A stretch of 64,000 nt of DNA from Solen grandis (Eukaryota > Mollusca > Bivalvia > Adapedonta > Solenidae). The stretch covers positions 63,995,258 to 64,059,257 of the forward strand of contig CM037784.1 of NCBI GenBank assembly GCA_021229015.1. The letters are read 5' to 3'. The translations under genes were made by a program, and so were the position numbers. Shown piece by piece: positions 22,641 to 34,632 of this stretch; positions within the stretch are counted from its first letter, which is position 1; each line of letters opens with the position of its first letter. The notes beneath the pieces were generated by a model. The model did not search any database, had not been told where the DNA came from, and was given only the letters and a program-made list of their open reading frames with translations.

Positions 22641-24411
22641 CAGATATTTGGTAGAGAATTAGACTAGAGGGCAACTTATATATTTTCACAGAAATTATAA
22701 CATTTTTGTTCAAAGCATTACACCATCGATTTTATTATTATATCCACACAAGAAAGAATATTCGATTAATAAAGTCATTCAAATTATCGGATTGAATATA
22801 AATTGTGCTTATTTCTGCTCATTGCCCAAGGGTCACATTATGCTCTTAGATACGCTGAGCACCAAACAACGGACTTATACCAGTACCATTTTTTACGACT
22901 TTGTCCTAAGATGATACAATTGGGACTGGAACTGCAAAGAGCTGATTTTTACAGGAATATGTCTATTTAACATATCTAAGATATTTTGCCGTGCTATTTG
23001 TTCGCCCCTCCTGTTCTCTTGTATAATGAAATATATATAGAACAGAAGTGGGGGTGCAAAAAATAAAACGACACTAATCCTTTTAACGCGTTTGATAATA
23101 CGTGACTTATGCATGTTCCAATTAAAATGCAGTCCAACACATTGAAATTATGTAATTCAAATGCTAGCGGATAACAAATTGAATGATTTATTGTGTAGCT
23201 CACTTGCTAAGCGCTCAGCGTCCGTTGCCAGGTGTGAGGTAGCCTCTCTCCTGTCTGTAAAGTGTAATACGACTGTGAGGAGTACCCGGATGATTAAACT
23301 ATTTTTGATTGGTTGTTGAAGCATATTCTAAAATTAAGATAGACAACTGTCTGAAATATATCACATTACATTATGGACAGAAAACCTTAAGTGGTGCATT
23401 TTTAGAACGAAATACGCCAGTTATGGATGCGTTTGTTTAGGTATTCGATCCACAATTAGGCATTGTTGTATTTATTTTTCAAGTACATTTGATAATCACT
23501 TAAACTGAAATCAATTTGCAAAATTTACTTTGCAATTTTCATGTCACTCTCAAAGTCCATTACCATGTTTGAAAACAATTTTGTTATTTCTCACACTCAA
23601 GTTAACCGCTATGTCTTGGGCCATATTACACACGAGGATTCCAAAGATAAGCAAGGATTTAAAAATGAAGAAGAATGCACTAGTAATCAATATTGGGTGA
23701 ACAATAAGGAAGAAAATGGGGGAATCCAGCATCTTATAGAAACAATTATTTTTTAATGGAACTTTGTCACGGTATGATCTTCGTCAAAAACCTGTGACCA
23801 AGAACTGAATCACCACTGGCCGAGTATTGTGGGTGATATGCATACGATACCAGGCTATTGATGATTCGGTTATACCATTTATATCTTTATTACATATTTA
23901 GGGTATATCATTTGTTTAGTTGTCCGGTCACCAGCTTTGACTCCTCTACTGATTGATTATAAATACGTGACGACAGAAAGATCGTGTTACTCCGTCTATC
24001 TCCGGAATCCTCCGTAATGATTTTTTTAGAGAATCGCTGATGACGTCAGAGTGCGCCAGTCTTTAATCTTCCTGGATAAAAAGTATTTAAGTATGTTCGT
24101 GTACTCAATACGGATTTGAGTATGGAATATGAGTTTGAGCATGAAATCCTTCTCCAATATTTTTGGGAACGTTTATAGTATCAAATGCGGTCCCGCATAT
24201 AAATGGTATTGAGGAAGACAGTTGTCGGCATTTTCAATAGGATAATGGGTCTATGACGGCGGTGGAGACTATCTTATGTGGTCGTGCAATTAATCGACTG
24301 CAATAAATCCACGTGAAGATCGCTACAATTACTTCTTAAACGAGTCAGATAATAGGATAACGTCGTTACATACATAAATAATAATTTGGAACATCATTAC
24401 CTTAAGGAAAT
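22641..24411. other. No feature seen
   Basis: AT-rich unique-looking DNA. Overlapping frames on both strands (22893-23203, 23541-23756) have no family signature. A SINE-like word set at about 23196-23285 (tgctaagcgctcagcg, ggagtacccgg) was too weak to call. Confidence 0.45.
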
Positions 24412-24605
24412 CCATCCATCATTAAATTATAATCATGCTCCTGCAAATGCTAAAAAAGACTTCAGTGCAGATCCAGTTACAAGCATCCACTGACTTGGAG
24501 TCGTAGGCTTTTTTGTCTCTAAGTCAATAAAGACTTGCATTTACTATAAAATTCCCACGATACTCGGGCTATGATCACAATGTAGTGATGAATGATTAGA
24601 CTTAA
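24412..24605. mobile_element. TTAA-flanked MITE, copy 2
   Basis: It starts TTAAGGAAATCCATCCATC and ends GATGAATGATTAGACTTAA. The inner arms AATTATAATCATG and CTATGATCACAATG pair as in copy 1 (10713-10893), while the centre has diverged completely. Confidence 0.6.
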
Positions 24606-25771
24606 ATGATAAATTAAGCATACTCTTATAATATTATAAGTACTGACTGTGGAAATCTAAATTGATTTCCTTGAAAATACTTTGAAAAATAGTTTGTTTT
24701 TCTTTCTATTACACATAAGATGTAGCGAGTTTTGATGGAAACATGAAATAGTTTGTAGTATTAGTTTGTTCTTTTCTTTCACATGGAGATGCCTTGGATT
24801 ATCAGGGATGGCCATACAGCCTAGAAATTGATCTGATATCTTAACTGAATATGCAGATACAAGTAAAACATAAAACAATAAAAGGCTCTGTAGTCCCGAG
24901 GTTATAGTCTACAAATCCACAAAGGACGAAAATCTCCATAAAACATGAGCGTCTTTTATACAAGGATTCCTCATTGACAGGCAGGACAATTCCTGTCTAT
25001 GATATAAGATAACATATGACTGTCGTCTCTAAACAAGGAACCTACCATATATGAAAGGGCGTGCAGAGGTATCTCTCCTATGACATAATGCTGAGTGCAC
25101 AAAACGGTCTCGCGGCCCTTCAGGAAAAAGAAATATCAAACACTGATATCGACATCAATATTGCAAGGGATATTGCGAGAAAATTTGAATGCAGAAATTA
25201 TGTTTGCTTCCATGAAGATTTTTTGAACAAATAACCCAAACCAGATGCCTGATAGTCTGACAGCATTTTATTTCAGGGATAATTTATTGGTCTTGCCCTA
25301 GGCGCGTTTTGCTGAGTCTTCATATGTATTACATGTATGTGAACATTGACGTAAAAATGAGTAATTAGAAATCTTATGAGAAAATGAACTTTGTTGTTGT
25401 TTCAATGACGTTTCATCGGGTTTCCACTGAGCATAGTACTGCACATCACACTGTTCATGTATTTCGGTCAATAATCAAACTCTCAAATGCATTTATTTTC
25501 TAAATATTTTTATTGTATTTATTTTCTTTATCATAATATTATTTTGAATCTAATACTTTTTAACAGAATGTTAAAACACAATTTGGAACAAAATGTGAAG
25601 AATTTTAGTTAAATACTTTATCTAAAGTATTTTGGGGGTAAAAATAAAACTTATGCAATTGTGGCTAAAAAAATCAGCATATGTATATGCATGAAGTGAT
25701 ATATTTTTATCATAGCCTTAATATCAATGTATCTCATTACTTTTTTGTAAATATGGTATAGAGGATGACAG
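24606..25771. other. No feature seen
   Basis: AT-rich single-copy-looking DNA with short chance frames only. Confidence 0.5.
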
Positions 25772-26693
25772 TTTGTTTTTGGTGTAAGATCGATTGATAA
25801 TATCTCTGGGTGAACATAAAAAGTCATATTTTCACGAGTGGCGAAGCTACGAGTGAAAATGCATCTTTTTATGTTCAAAAATGAAATTATATATCGATCT
25901 TTCACCAAAACAAATAATTTTTCTCTATATTAAATGCTTTAAAGGCCAGACATTAGCTGTGTTAGAGTATGCACACTATTTCTATCCAATCAGTGAGCCT
26001 AAACTTTCAAATTCCTGGTCGATTTAATTTGTAAAGAGTTCGAGGTTTTGCGAGACTTGTCTACTTAATTGAAATTTCACTGTTAAGAGTTTACGGCGAA
26101 GTGCGCATGTCATTATTTCAAATTTTGCTCCCCCCTATTCACGTGATAGTCACATATGGCAGTGTTTACTACACCGATCCCTACACACGAGGCGTGCTAC
26201 ACTGATGCATGTTGACGTCATTTGTAAACATTTAGTAAAGTTGCTTTGTATAGGTTAGTTCATAGTTGCCTTTAACTTCTTAGTTTTGTCGCTAGTGAAG
26301 GAAAATAACATGTGCTAAATAGGTTTGTTCATAGTTGCCTTCAACTACACGACATAGTCACTCGGGCTCCGCCCTCGTGTAGTCGAAGGCAACTATGAAC
26401 TAACTTATACTTAGTCAGTGTTTAACAGTTAAGAAGCCGTCACTCGCTACGCTCGTTCTGGCTTCTTAACCATGAAATTCTTTCTTGATAAACGCTATTA
26501 CTTATTTACAAAGACGTCAAAATTGGCGGGACTACCTCGCGTGCATGACGTTATTTATGACGTCATTTTTTGCGCAAAACCAAGCACATTTGACGCTTTG
26601 ATCAGTTTATAACGTAAGATCGGGTTCAAGTTCCTGATAATTTCACTATTTTACTGATGATTTCACTATTCAAAACAGTGAAATTATCGGGAT
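25772..26693. repeat. Cluster of four hairpins, possible composite element
   Basis: Hairpin 1 (25772-25914) pairs TTTGTTTTTGGTGTAAGATC with GATCTTTCACCAAAACAAA around a centre where 'ttttcacgagtgg' mirrors 'acgagtgaaaa'. Hairpin 2 (26327-26400) pairs GTTCATAGTTGCCTTCAACT with its mirror. Hairpin 3 (26428-26470) pairs GTTAAGAAGCC with GGCTTCTTAAC. Hairpin 4 (26631-26693) pairs 'gataatttcac' with 'gtgaaattatc'. Hairpins 1 to 3 have apical loops with related CGAGTGGCGAAGC / CACTCGCTACGCTCG words. No coding frame is present. Confidence 0.65.
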
Positions 26694-27611
26694 ATAATCC
26701 ACTGTTATTTCGATAAGCATTACATGAATATAGTTCATAGTTGTGTGGATATTTTATGTAAACGTTTAGTCCTGGCTCAATTGTTTGTTTATGCTCGATT
26801 TGTATTTTTTCATTCATGAACAACTGACAGCATTTTTAAACAATCACAAATACATGTAGAATATTCTCAAAATGTAATTTAAAGTATGCTGTTAGGGTAT
26901 TATAAATTGACAGTTTGTATTATGAATGTCTTTTTTTTTTCTTTTTTTTTTTTTTGATAGATTTTATATACGATATGTTTTTTCATAAGTCCAAAAAAAA
27001 TATCTCCAAAATGAGATTAGGGTCTAACCAATATGGATTAGTTTAAACATATTTGATTTCAAATAGAATTTCCAAATGGCAAGTACATGCATATACATTA
27101 AAAAGGATCGAAACAAAAGTTAAAAACTTATCGTGTTTCTTTCCAACACAAAATAAAAATATGACCATTTACTGATAATAAGTTATTCAAAGATTATGAT
27201 GTATTAAGGAAGATGAAGAGAAAATATGTAACGTGATGGAAATTTACTTAAGTAAAGAACAAACTATGCTATAAAATTTCTCAGACAAAAAAGAGTTTAG
27301 AAAATATATAGAAGAAAAACGTAATAATATTGTTATTGAGGGAAAAAAAAAGATAAATAGAAAATAATAATAATAAAAGCACCCCCCCTTCCAAAAAAAA
27401 AAAAAAGAAAGAAAAAAAATGAAATTGGTAAGACCACTGGTGGGAGATGATGGGCGAAATGTTCCAGATATCAGACACTTAATCTATCAGAGTTTAAACC
27501 GATTTGTAGTTTGATATACATGTGAACTGCCTCAATTAAATCGTGATATTCATATCATAATTTAAGTTGTCGTCACAAAATAACAACAAATTAGTGTCAA
27601 CATTTCGTACG
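26694..27611. other. No feature seen
   Basis: AT-rich, with homopolymer T (about 26931-26955) and A (about 27390-27420) runs. Confidence 0.5.
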
Positions 27612-28290
27612 GAGGATAGTCGTTCTAAAAGAGCTCGTCTCTGTTGATCGTATTTATGACAATATAAAAATAATGATCTACAGTTTTATTACATCCAAAT
27701 GTACATAAAGGAAAGTCTGAGACATTTTTTTTTAAATAAAGTGAATATTTAAGAGAACTGCAATTTGTGCGTAACCTTGTTTGGATTATTTGACACTTCC
27801 GTTCCCCATGCAAGTAATAACTAGGAGGCTTTCTACAATTCGCATTCAAAAATCTTTTAAAAGACCTTGCACTTTGAATTTCATCAGGAAGATCATTCCA
27901 AGCCCTTAAGACCAATGGCAAAAATGAATAATAGTATGAATTCGTGTTAGCATTTATACATTGAAAAACATTTGCATTTCTTAGATTATAAATTGACATA
28001 TTATCAACTCGATCAGATATTAGCTCACTTAAAAAATCAGGAGTAAAACCATGCAACAAAAAAAAGAGTATTATTTTGTGTTTATTTCTCCTTGATTGTA
28101 AAGACTCCCATCGTGTTTCAACTGATAAGTTCTCTAAAGATACCAGTTTAGTAGTTCCTGTAACAATCCTAGCTGCTTTAAATTGAATTTTATCTGACTC
28201 CACTTTTTCATTTGCTGGGCAGTTATCAAAAATAACATCTCCATATTCAAGAAGAGGTCTAATGAAAGAAAAAAATGTTTCAAGAGTTTA
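27612..28290 (-). pseudogene. Non-LTR retrotransposon ORF2, C-terminal remnant
   Basis: Reading down the minus strand from about 28290 gives the end of a reverse-transcriptase ORF: an 'RPLLEYGDVIFDNC' block, then 'AARIVTG' (near residue 10 of the 28203-27625 frame), then 'LPLVLRAWNDLPDEIQ' and a Cys-bearing C-terminus (LCTFGC). The same ordered blocks occur at 41500-42238 (ILEYADIVWDNC, AARIVSG, IRDWNNLPPEIQ, LCACG), so both belong to one family or close relatives. The RT core, endonuclease and ORF1 are missing: this is a 5'-truncated copy, as expected from aborted target-primed reverse transcription. The frame is open for about 220 codons, so the copy is not very old. No poly-A tail or target duplication was identified. 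Confidence 0.85.
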
Positions 28291-29769
28291 TTGAACCAGT
28301 ATGGATTCATATGTTTAATAATAAGCTCAAGTACATGTAGGCAACATTTCCAGAAAAAAATCCGCGCTAGAAATTAAACGCTGTTCAAAAGTCTTATAAA
28401 CACACAGCTTTAATTTGTCAAGTGGTCATACTTATTCTGTTACAACCGCACAAAATTGACAGATTCAGCCAACTCCTCTTCATGTGCTACTGCGACTACT
28501 TCTTGTATCATCCCGGGTCGGCTAGAGCCGGCACGGTTTCTTATACGGATTTTAATTGTTGAACATTGTTGTGCGTTTCTCCGGGCCTGTCTTTACATGA
28601 TTTAATTTTCTAAAGGAAAAATAATATAGATAGACAGATATGTCTATCATCTTTTCTTGAAATTGTCTATGATAATGATAAGGACAGATGTCATTATGTT
28701 TTTCGATATCTAAATTAAAATTAGTTTAACGTTTATCTGCGGAGTTATATTGTACTTAAAAAAATCAAGAATACACGTACTTGCTGTTTTCGTACTTACA
28801 CTTTTTCTGCTAACAATACTTATAACATCTGACTATGGGAACACAGGTTGCAAAATATTGCACCACATTATTTAAACCTTTTGCATTACCGTTACCAGCT
28901 AGAAATATAGATATTCGATTTAGCCCTATTGTAATTATGCTGGAATCACTTTCACCAACCAGTTAAAAACATTAGGTCCGAACGTCATTTACACGGACCA
29001 TCTTAATATGTAGTCTTTTTACATGCTGGTTCGAAATGTATTCCTACGTTAAGTGAAGAAGCAATTACCAGTGGAGCAAGCAGCGAAACGTATATTACAT
29101 CATTTTCCCGCATAAAAGGGAATCACGCCAATAACAATAGTCCTTCGGCCCGTTTTTTTTTTTTTTTTACGCTTGCGTCAAAAGTTTCCTTGTAATCAAA
29201 AAACAGAGGCGTGAATTGAATAAACAAGCAATTTGCCTATTGTGAAAGAAAGTAAGTAATGAAAATATACTACATGACGTCCTCTTAAATCTAATCATGC
29301 AGTAAGTAAGAAGAAATACAAGTTTTATACAGCGCTATGAGTTTTAACATCCGATTTTCGTAGCTACAGCTGTTGGATATACAAGGTCACAATGAACGTC
29401 AGCACTATACAATATTAAAGAAATTTTATTGGGTAATTGTTTTTGTCGGAACGTTTCACCGAACAGCTATCAAAGGTTTACCAAACCAGTGCTCGTGGCA
29501 AATTAATATAAAAAGCAATTACATAGCGCGCCAAGGCGCCGGCCATCTTGTAGTCTGCTGCATTCATTAAGAACAATATCTGTCCAAGACTGCATGTGAC
29601 TTAGCCCGATCATTTAACATATAACATGGATTGTAGGCATCAAACGGGAGTAGAAGCAGCTATAGGGTGAATAGAAGAAACTCTTCGGTCTGTCTTTATT
29701 TCTTGTTAGCTCTGCATATATGCGCTTTTTTCTCTTTTGATTGATTGACTGATTGACTTTTTTCATAGT
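28291..29769. other. No feature seen
   Basis: AT-rich. Contains a poly-T at about 29153-29168. The frame at 29373-29570 has no family signature. Confidence 0.45.
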
Positions 29770-29965
29770 TTACTGTCGCTGCGACAGTATTTCAGTCATA
29801 TAGCGACGTCCAGCTAATTCCAGGTGGAGGAAGACCCCAAATGCACTGCGGCATCCAGGTAGAACCACCGACCTAACGCAAGCCAACTGAAAGGCTTCCT
29901 GAAAATCCGAATGATCCTGCCGGGACTTGAACCCACGCGGTGAGGGGCTGAGTGAGTGCAACGGG
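29770..29965 (-). mobile_element. tRNA-derived SINE, best copy of family c
   Basis: On the minus strand, GGGTTCAAGTCCCGG (near 29935) is a B-box. The body runs through 'ggtcttcctccacctgg' and ends in TATGACTGAAATACTGTCGC. Related copies: 3575-3745, 6815-7000 and, in opposite orientation, the 3' fragment at 52148-52240. The frames at 29770-30011 are read through it. Confidence 0.7.
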
Positions 29966-30164
29966 GACCCCTTATTCCTACAAGATCGATCATCATCGCG
30001 GGGGTGTCCATATGTTTTTTCTATTATAATAAAAAAATGTTTTACAAGAAATTAATAAAAAGAAAATATGAGTTGTTGACACAGTAGAAGTATCAGTAAC
30101 AGTAGCATCAACTGCGTTAGCAGTTGGTTGGGCCATGTAAGAAGTGCGTTATTCTCCATCCCCT

Positions 30165-30375
30165 TATTGTAGACTCATAAAATTTCGTGACAGACTAATT
30201 TTTGTCGATTTCTTGGATGACTTTATCCACGAATATTAATCCCCTCGAAAATTGTCCATTTCATAAATATCTGGTGTCCTAGAACATGAATCCACGAAAA
30301 GATGTACCAACGAAATTGAATTTGTTTCAGATTGCACGAAATTAAATGTATACAAAAAGTAATTATTTTACAGTA
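30165..30375. mobile_element. TA-flanked MITE (family D), copy 1
   Basis: It starts TATTGTAGACTCATAAAATT and ends AATTATTTTACAGTA. In inverted orientation it aligns end to end with 50211-50418 (blocks 'ggatgactttatccacgaa', 'gtaccaacgaaa', 'gcacgaaattaaatgt'). It is full of CCACGAAA/TTTCGTGG words. TA at both ends and a CTGTA-type terminus suggest a Tc1/mariner-like nonautonomous element. Confidence 0.7.
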
Positions 30376-30387
30376 TTAGTTTTTAGG

Positions 30388-30475
30388 TAGATTGGGAAAC
30401 AAATTACAACATATATTAATCCCTATCAAATGTTTCTGGTTTGGACCAGTACTTTGCGCTTGGGAAGGCCAAATG
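30388..30475 (-). mobile_element. SINE 3' fragment (family a)
   Basis: On the minus strand, 'gcgcaaagtactggtcc' then, about 60 bp on, 'ttgtttcccaat', matching the order in 7073-7275. The tRNA-like head is missing. The two opposed frames at 30376-30652 cover it and are incidental. Confidence 0.5.
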
Positions 30476-30734
30476 ATAATGCTACATTTTGACCATGATG
30501 CGCTTATAGAATACAATGCTAATGCAAAAAGAGTGTGCATTGTTCTCAAAATAAGCATCAAATTATTTTTCTGTAACATTTTGATAAACCAAAACATGCC
30601 TGCAATGAACGTTGTCTTTAGATTAAATAGACAATATATACAGGATGCTTGAATATAGATGGTATCTTATTACCATAAAAAAGAACACGAGATTGTCATT
30701 ATCGGCCTTTGTTAAGAGGGTACTTTAATCTACA

Positions 30735-30945
30735 GTGAGGTGAATTCCCACAAGCCGCGGCATACCAAAGTTGTTACTTAAAGCTCTCTTGCTTAGCATG
30801 GGTCACATAATGTAGTTCCAGGACCAGCTGGCCTGATGACATGACAATGTTGCATTGTGCCACTTGTCTATTGGTTGTGCACGAACTGTCTCATGTAGAC
30901 AAAAGTCTACTGTCGGTAGGACATTAAACACAAACAAACAAACGA
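30735..30945 (+). mobile_element. SINE body and tail (family b)
   Basis: The body blocks 'ccaggaccagctggcctg' (compare 22450-22640) and 'gtaggacattaaacacaaac' followed by AAACAAACG identify family b with its conserved CAAA-rich tail. The tRNA-like head is degenerate. Confidence 0.65.
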
Positions 30946-31703
30946 ATGCCATGGCGTGTGACTGGGAAACGTATTTAGTATTTCGCCGTGGGATTATTCT
31001 AAGAATCTAATATTACGTTACAAGAATAAAGAATTTCCCGTCGAAGATATCATTCTGGTAATGTTTCCATTATATCACTGGAAACGTAGGTGGTATTGCG
31101 AGAAATCTGGCCTTGAACAGAAAACAGCCACTTATATTTAAAGCGAAAGGGCGTCTACATTCAATTCTTAAAGGGTATCCGTGAATCGGCAATAAATATG
31201 CAACCAAAACAAAGCAATATTAGCCAGAGATAAAAACACCCTGAGTCATTGTAATTTAAAAAGACTTCATTTAAAATCCACCCCAAAATAACATTCATTT
31301 ATACAACAGTTGGTAGCTTATCGAAAAGCATCTGTCCACAGCTCAGTCAAAATATCTTATTAAACTGAAGACATTGTTTGCACGTTCCCACGATGGTGAC
31401 AATGATGGGAACTCTTAGGACGTCACATTTGACAGACTGAATATTTGCTTCCAGTACACTATGTGCAAGACATTAACACACGCAAGCGAAATGGGGTATA
31501 GGATTTAAAGAACTTGCATTTATAATATATTTATAATATATATAAATACATAAAACACAGGGTACTCACATAATTATGTGTTTTTTTTAAACGAAAATAG
31601 TTTTGATATAAGCATGTTGAATAAATGCACTGTAACTGTCAAGCTCTTATACTGGAAATAAAATAAAATATAAAAACAAATATTATATTAGTTTGTCTGC
31701 GTG
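30946..31703. other. No feature seen; ends in the left target repeat of the next element
   Basis: AT-rich. The last nine bases (31695-31703) are GTCTGCGTG, repeated exactly at 34633-34641. Confidence 0.5.
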
Positions 31704-34632
31704 GAGGATTTCTTTTTTTCTAGAAGTGAGTTTCGAGTTAAGAAAAAGTGAGTTTCGAGTTAAAAAAAAAAAGTGAGTTTCAGGTAAAAAAAGTGAGTTT
31801 CGAGTTAAGAAAAAGTGATTTTCGAGTGAGAAAAAAGTGAGTTTCGAGTTAAGAAAAAGTGAGTTTCGAGTTTAAAAAAAAAGTGAGTTTCGAGTCAAAA
31901 AAAAGTGAGTTTCGAGTCAAGAAAAAGTGAGTCAAGAAAAAGTGAGTTTCGAGTCAAGAAAAAGTGAGTTTCGAGTCTGAAATAGTGTTTCGAGTTAAAA
32001 AGAAGTAAGTTTCGAGTCAGAACAGATGACTAAGTGTATATACTGTACTGGGGTGCGAGCAGTATCCGTGATTTTTCAATGGCTTGGTTTCTTTTCAGCT
32101 GTAAATGTGTTATACGAATAAAAATAGTTTGCAAATATAAACAGGTAGGTTCGATGTCCATCTGACACAAACATATCGAATTCTTACGTCACTCGTGTAC
32201 TAAGAGGCAGAGGCCCCAATAGGGGCACTCCATGTTGCTATTTAGGGTCGCAACTGAAGCAGTATCCGTGAATTTCTTTTTTGATGTCGTCGCGCAGATA
32301 TTTCGTCGGTTTTATCTAAATTTTCACATTAAAGATACTATTTTAAGACTTATAGTCTTATCTAACCAGTTTAGATAAAAATATGATTTTATTACGATCT
32401 TTTAAATAATCTAAATCAATTGGTAGGCCTGCCGGCAGACGGAATCGTTCGGTAGGCTATTTGAAATCAATGTTTGATTTTTTCTTTCTTTTCTTATACA
32501 TTTGTTTTTATTATTATAATTATCATAATCATATAGATCTATTTACACATGTGAACCAATTATTTTCAGTTTTTTTTTTTTGTTTTTTTTTTTCCAATCA
32601 AAATCATCGTAGAGGCACTGTTATATAGGAGGGGATAATGGGGCGCAAATGAAAAAGGCATTCGCAAGCTTACTGATGGAGGCGTGAGAATATAGATCTA
32701 AAATATTTTTTTTTATTTCTATAGTTTACTGTAAAGACAATTATATATCAGGAATTTTTCACGAAGAGAATACAAGAATTTTCAAATACATGTATGCTGG
32801 AACAGATTCAGCTGACAACCATACAGACAGGAATATAAAGGTTTGGTTGATCAGAGATTTATTTTGACCTGTTCATCAAGAAGTATGGCTTTACATACAT
32901 ATCATGACGATTAAATTAAATTTGGTTGTATCCACCACCATAGCATCTAGTCAGTTTATGGCAAATTATAAAGATCGTTACCTATCTTTTTTTTTACATC
33001 CCTTAACCAAGAAAATGTTTATCTTTCCAAAGTCAATATTTCGTAACGTTTTAATGTTGATTTTTCGCATATTCCCTATTGGTTTGTATCAGCAACCATA
33101 TTACATTTATGTTCTTGAACTTTTGTTCTACCAATTTGAATAGAAAAAAAATCAAACAGTATATTCTCTGATGCAAAGATGCTCTTTATGGCAGAAAAAA
33201 AATCATGAACAAAACAACAACAACAAACAGCGATCATGGTTTTAAATTTCGTGATATTTTAATGTTCCCGTCCGTCAGTGCAAACTGCCAGTCTAAAACC
33301 AGATGGTTGCCGAATCGATAACATGTTGCTTGTTGGTTAAAAACGTAATTTCGGTGGTCAGCACATTTTCTTCTTAATTCATTTAATTAATTATATACAT
33401 GTACTAGATGGTGTGAGTATGGCCAATAGAGTCGAAAAATGGTTTTACAACAGGGATATATATATGCATTCAAAACTGCATTTGTAACGTGTATTACTGG
33501 TACAAGTTTATGAGGCATGACCGGCAGGTATCGACTTATAACATATGAATATTTCACCACATTACCTAAACAAAAGTCAACACGTTTGTTTCTTTTCACA
33601 AGTTTTATTGTATACCACTGAAAATTTCTTTTCTTCTACCATTCCAGTTGCATGTACTTAATGCGTTGAAACATATTTGCCTCCGTTTCCTTGTAAATTC
33701 AAGTAAATGAAACTGAATCTTATATATCCAAATTAATTATGTCAAAGAAGTGATTTTTTTATATTTTATTCATGGTTGGAAGTTTCCAGAGGAGGTCTCT
33801 GAATATATATATATATATAGCATGATTTCCATCACTCATTATATAATTAAAGTAAACAGTATGTGGTCCATGGCATGCCATTATTCGATTTGTATATAAA
33901 TATTTTTTATTCATAAATATTCTTTTCAAACTCTGAAAAACCAATACTGATAAAAAATATTCCAATTATTAAAGAAGAACTAAAAAGTATACGACAACAC
34001 GTGATTGGAGGAAGTCATCATTTACAAATACGTTTCCCGCTGTCTAAAGATGTACATGTATCTGTTTTCTGTCTACGACATTTATTGTCGAAACTGGATT
34101 TTTTTTTTCAATTTAGATCTAGATCTAGGTTCATATAATAAATTCCGTGTCGACATCATTAGAATATCAAGAAAAAATAACAACATCAATCTGGAATATG
34201 AATGGATACAGCAGTCGCCCGTGTGGTAATAAATGGCCGGTCTGAAAAGGGGAAACAAGTACATGTAATAAAAAATAAAGTATAAACTTAAAAATGAACT
34301 GATTTTTTTTCTCAAAATTTTATGTATTTTGATAATTAATACCCCCGTTGTGGGCCCCACAACTGTTTAAGAAAGACAACTGCTGTAAATTGTTTATTAT
34401 TTCCCTTTAAAATACTCAAGAAGCGGACGATGCAGTCTGTGACATGATTTTTAATTTAAACTTTATAATTTTTTTTAAAAAATTAAAAAAAAAGGTTCAC
34501 GGATACTGCTCCGTAAAATTTTTCCAAATTAAAAAACTAGAAACTTTTTTTCTAGACTCTAAACTCACTTTTTGCAACTAGAAACTCACCTTTTCTAACT
34601 CGAAACTCACTACTCACTAAAAATTATATCTC
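31704..34632. mobile_element. Candidate foldback element with 9-bp target duplication
   Basis: The 2929-bp segment is flanked by the exact direct repeat GTCTGCGTG (31695-31703 and 34633-34641). Its ends are inverted: the left has many copies of AGTGAGTTTCGAGTTA-type units (31725-32020) and then GCAGTATCCGTGA (about 32058 and again about 32258). The right end has TCACGGATACTGC (about 34496) and then three or four TAACTCGAAACTCACT-type units (34555-34616). Outermost bases are GAG on both ends when read inward. Foldback elements with tandem repeats in their arms and 9-bp duplications are known from flies and echinoderms; Mutator-like elements also make 9-bp duplications. The interior (about 32300-34480) is AT-rich and shows no recognisable transposase, so the copy is probably nonautonomous. 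Confidence 0.6.
31725..32020. repeat. Left-arm minisatellite, about 20-23-bp units
   Basis: About thirteen copies of AAAGTGAGTTTCGAGTTAAG with variable A-tract length and TTA/TCA variants. Related inverted units lie at 34555-34616, at the other end of the candidate element. Confidence 0.9.
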
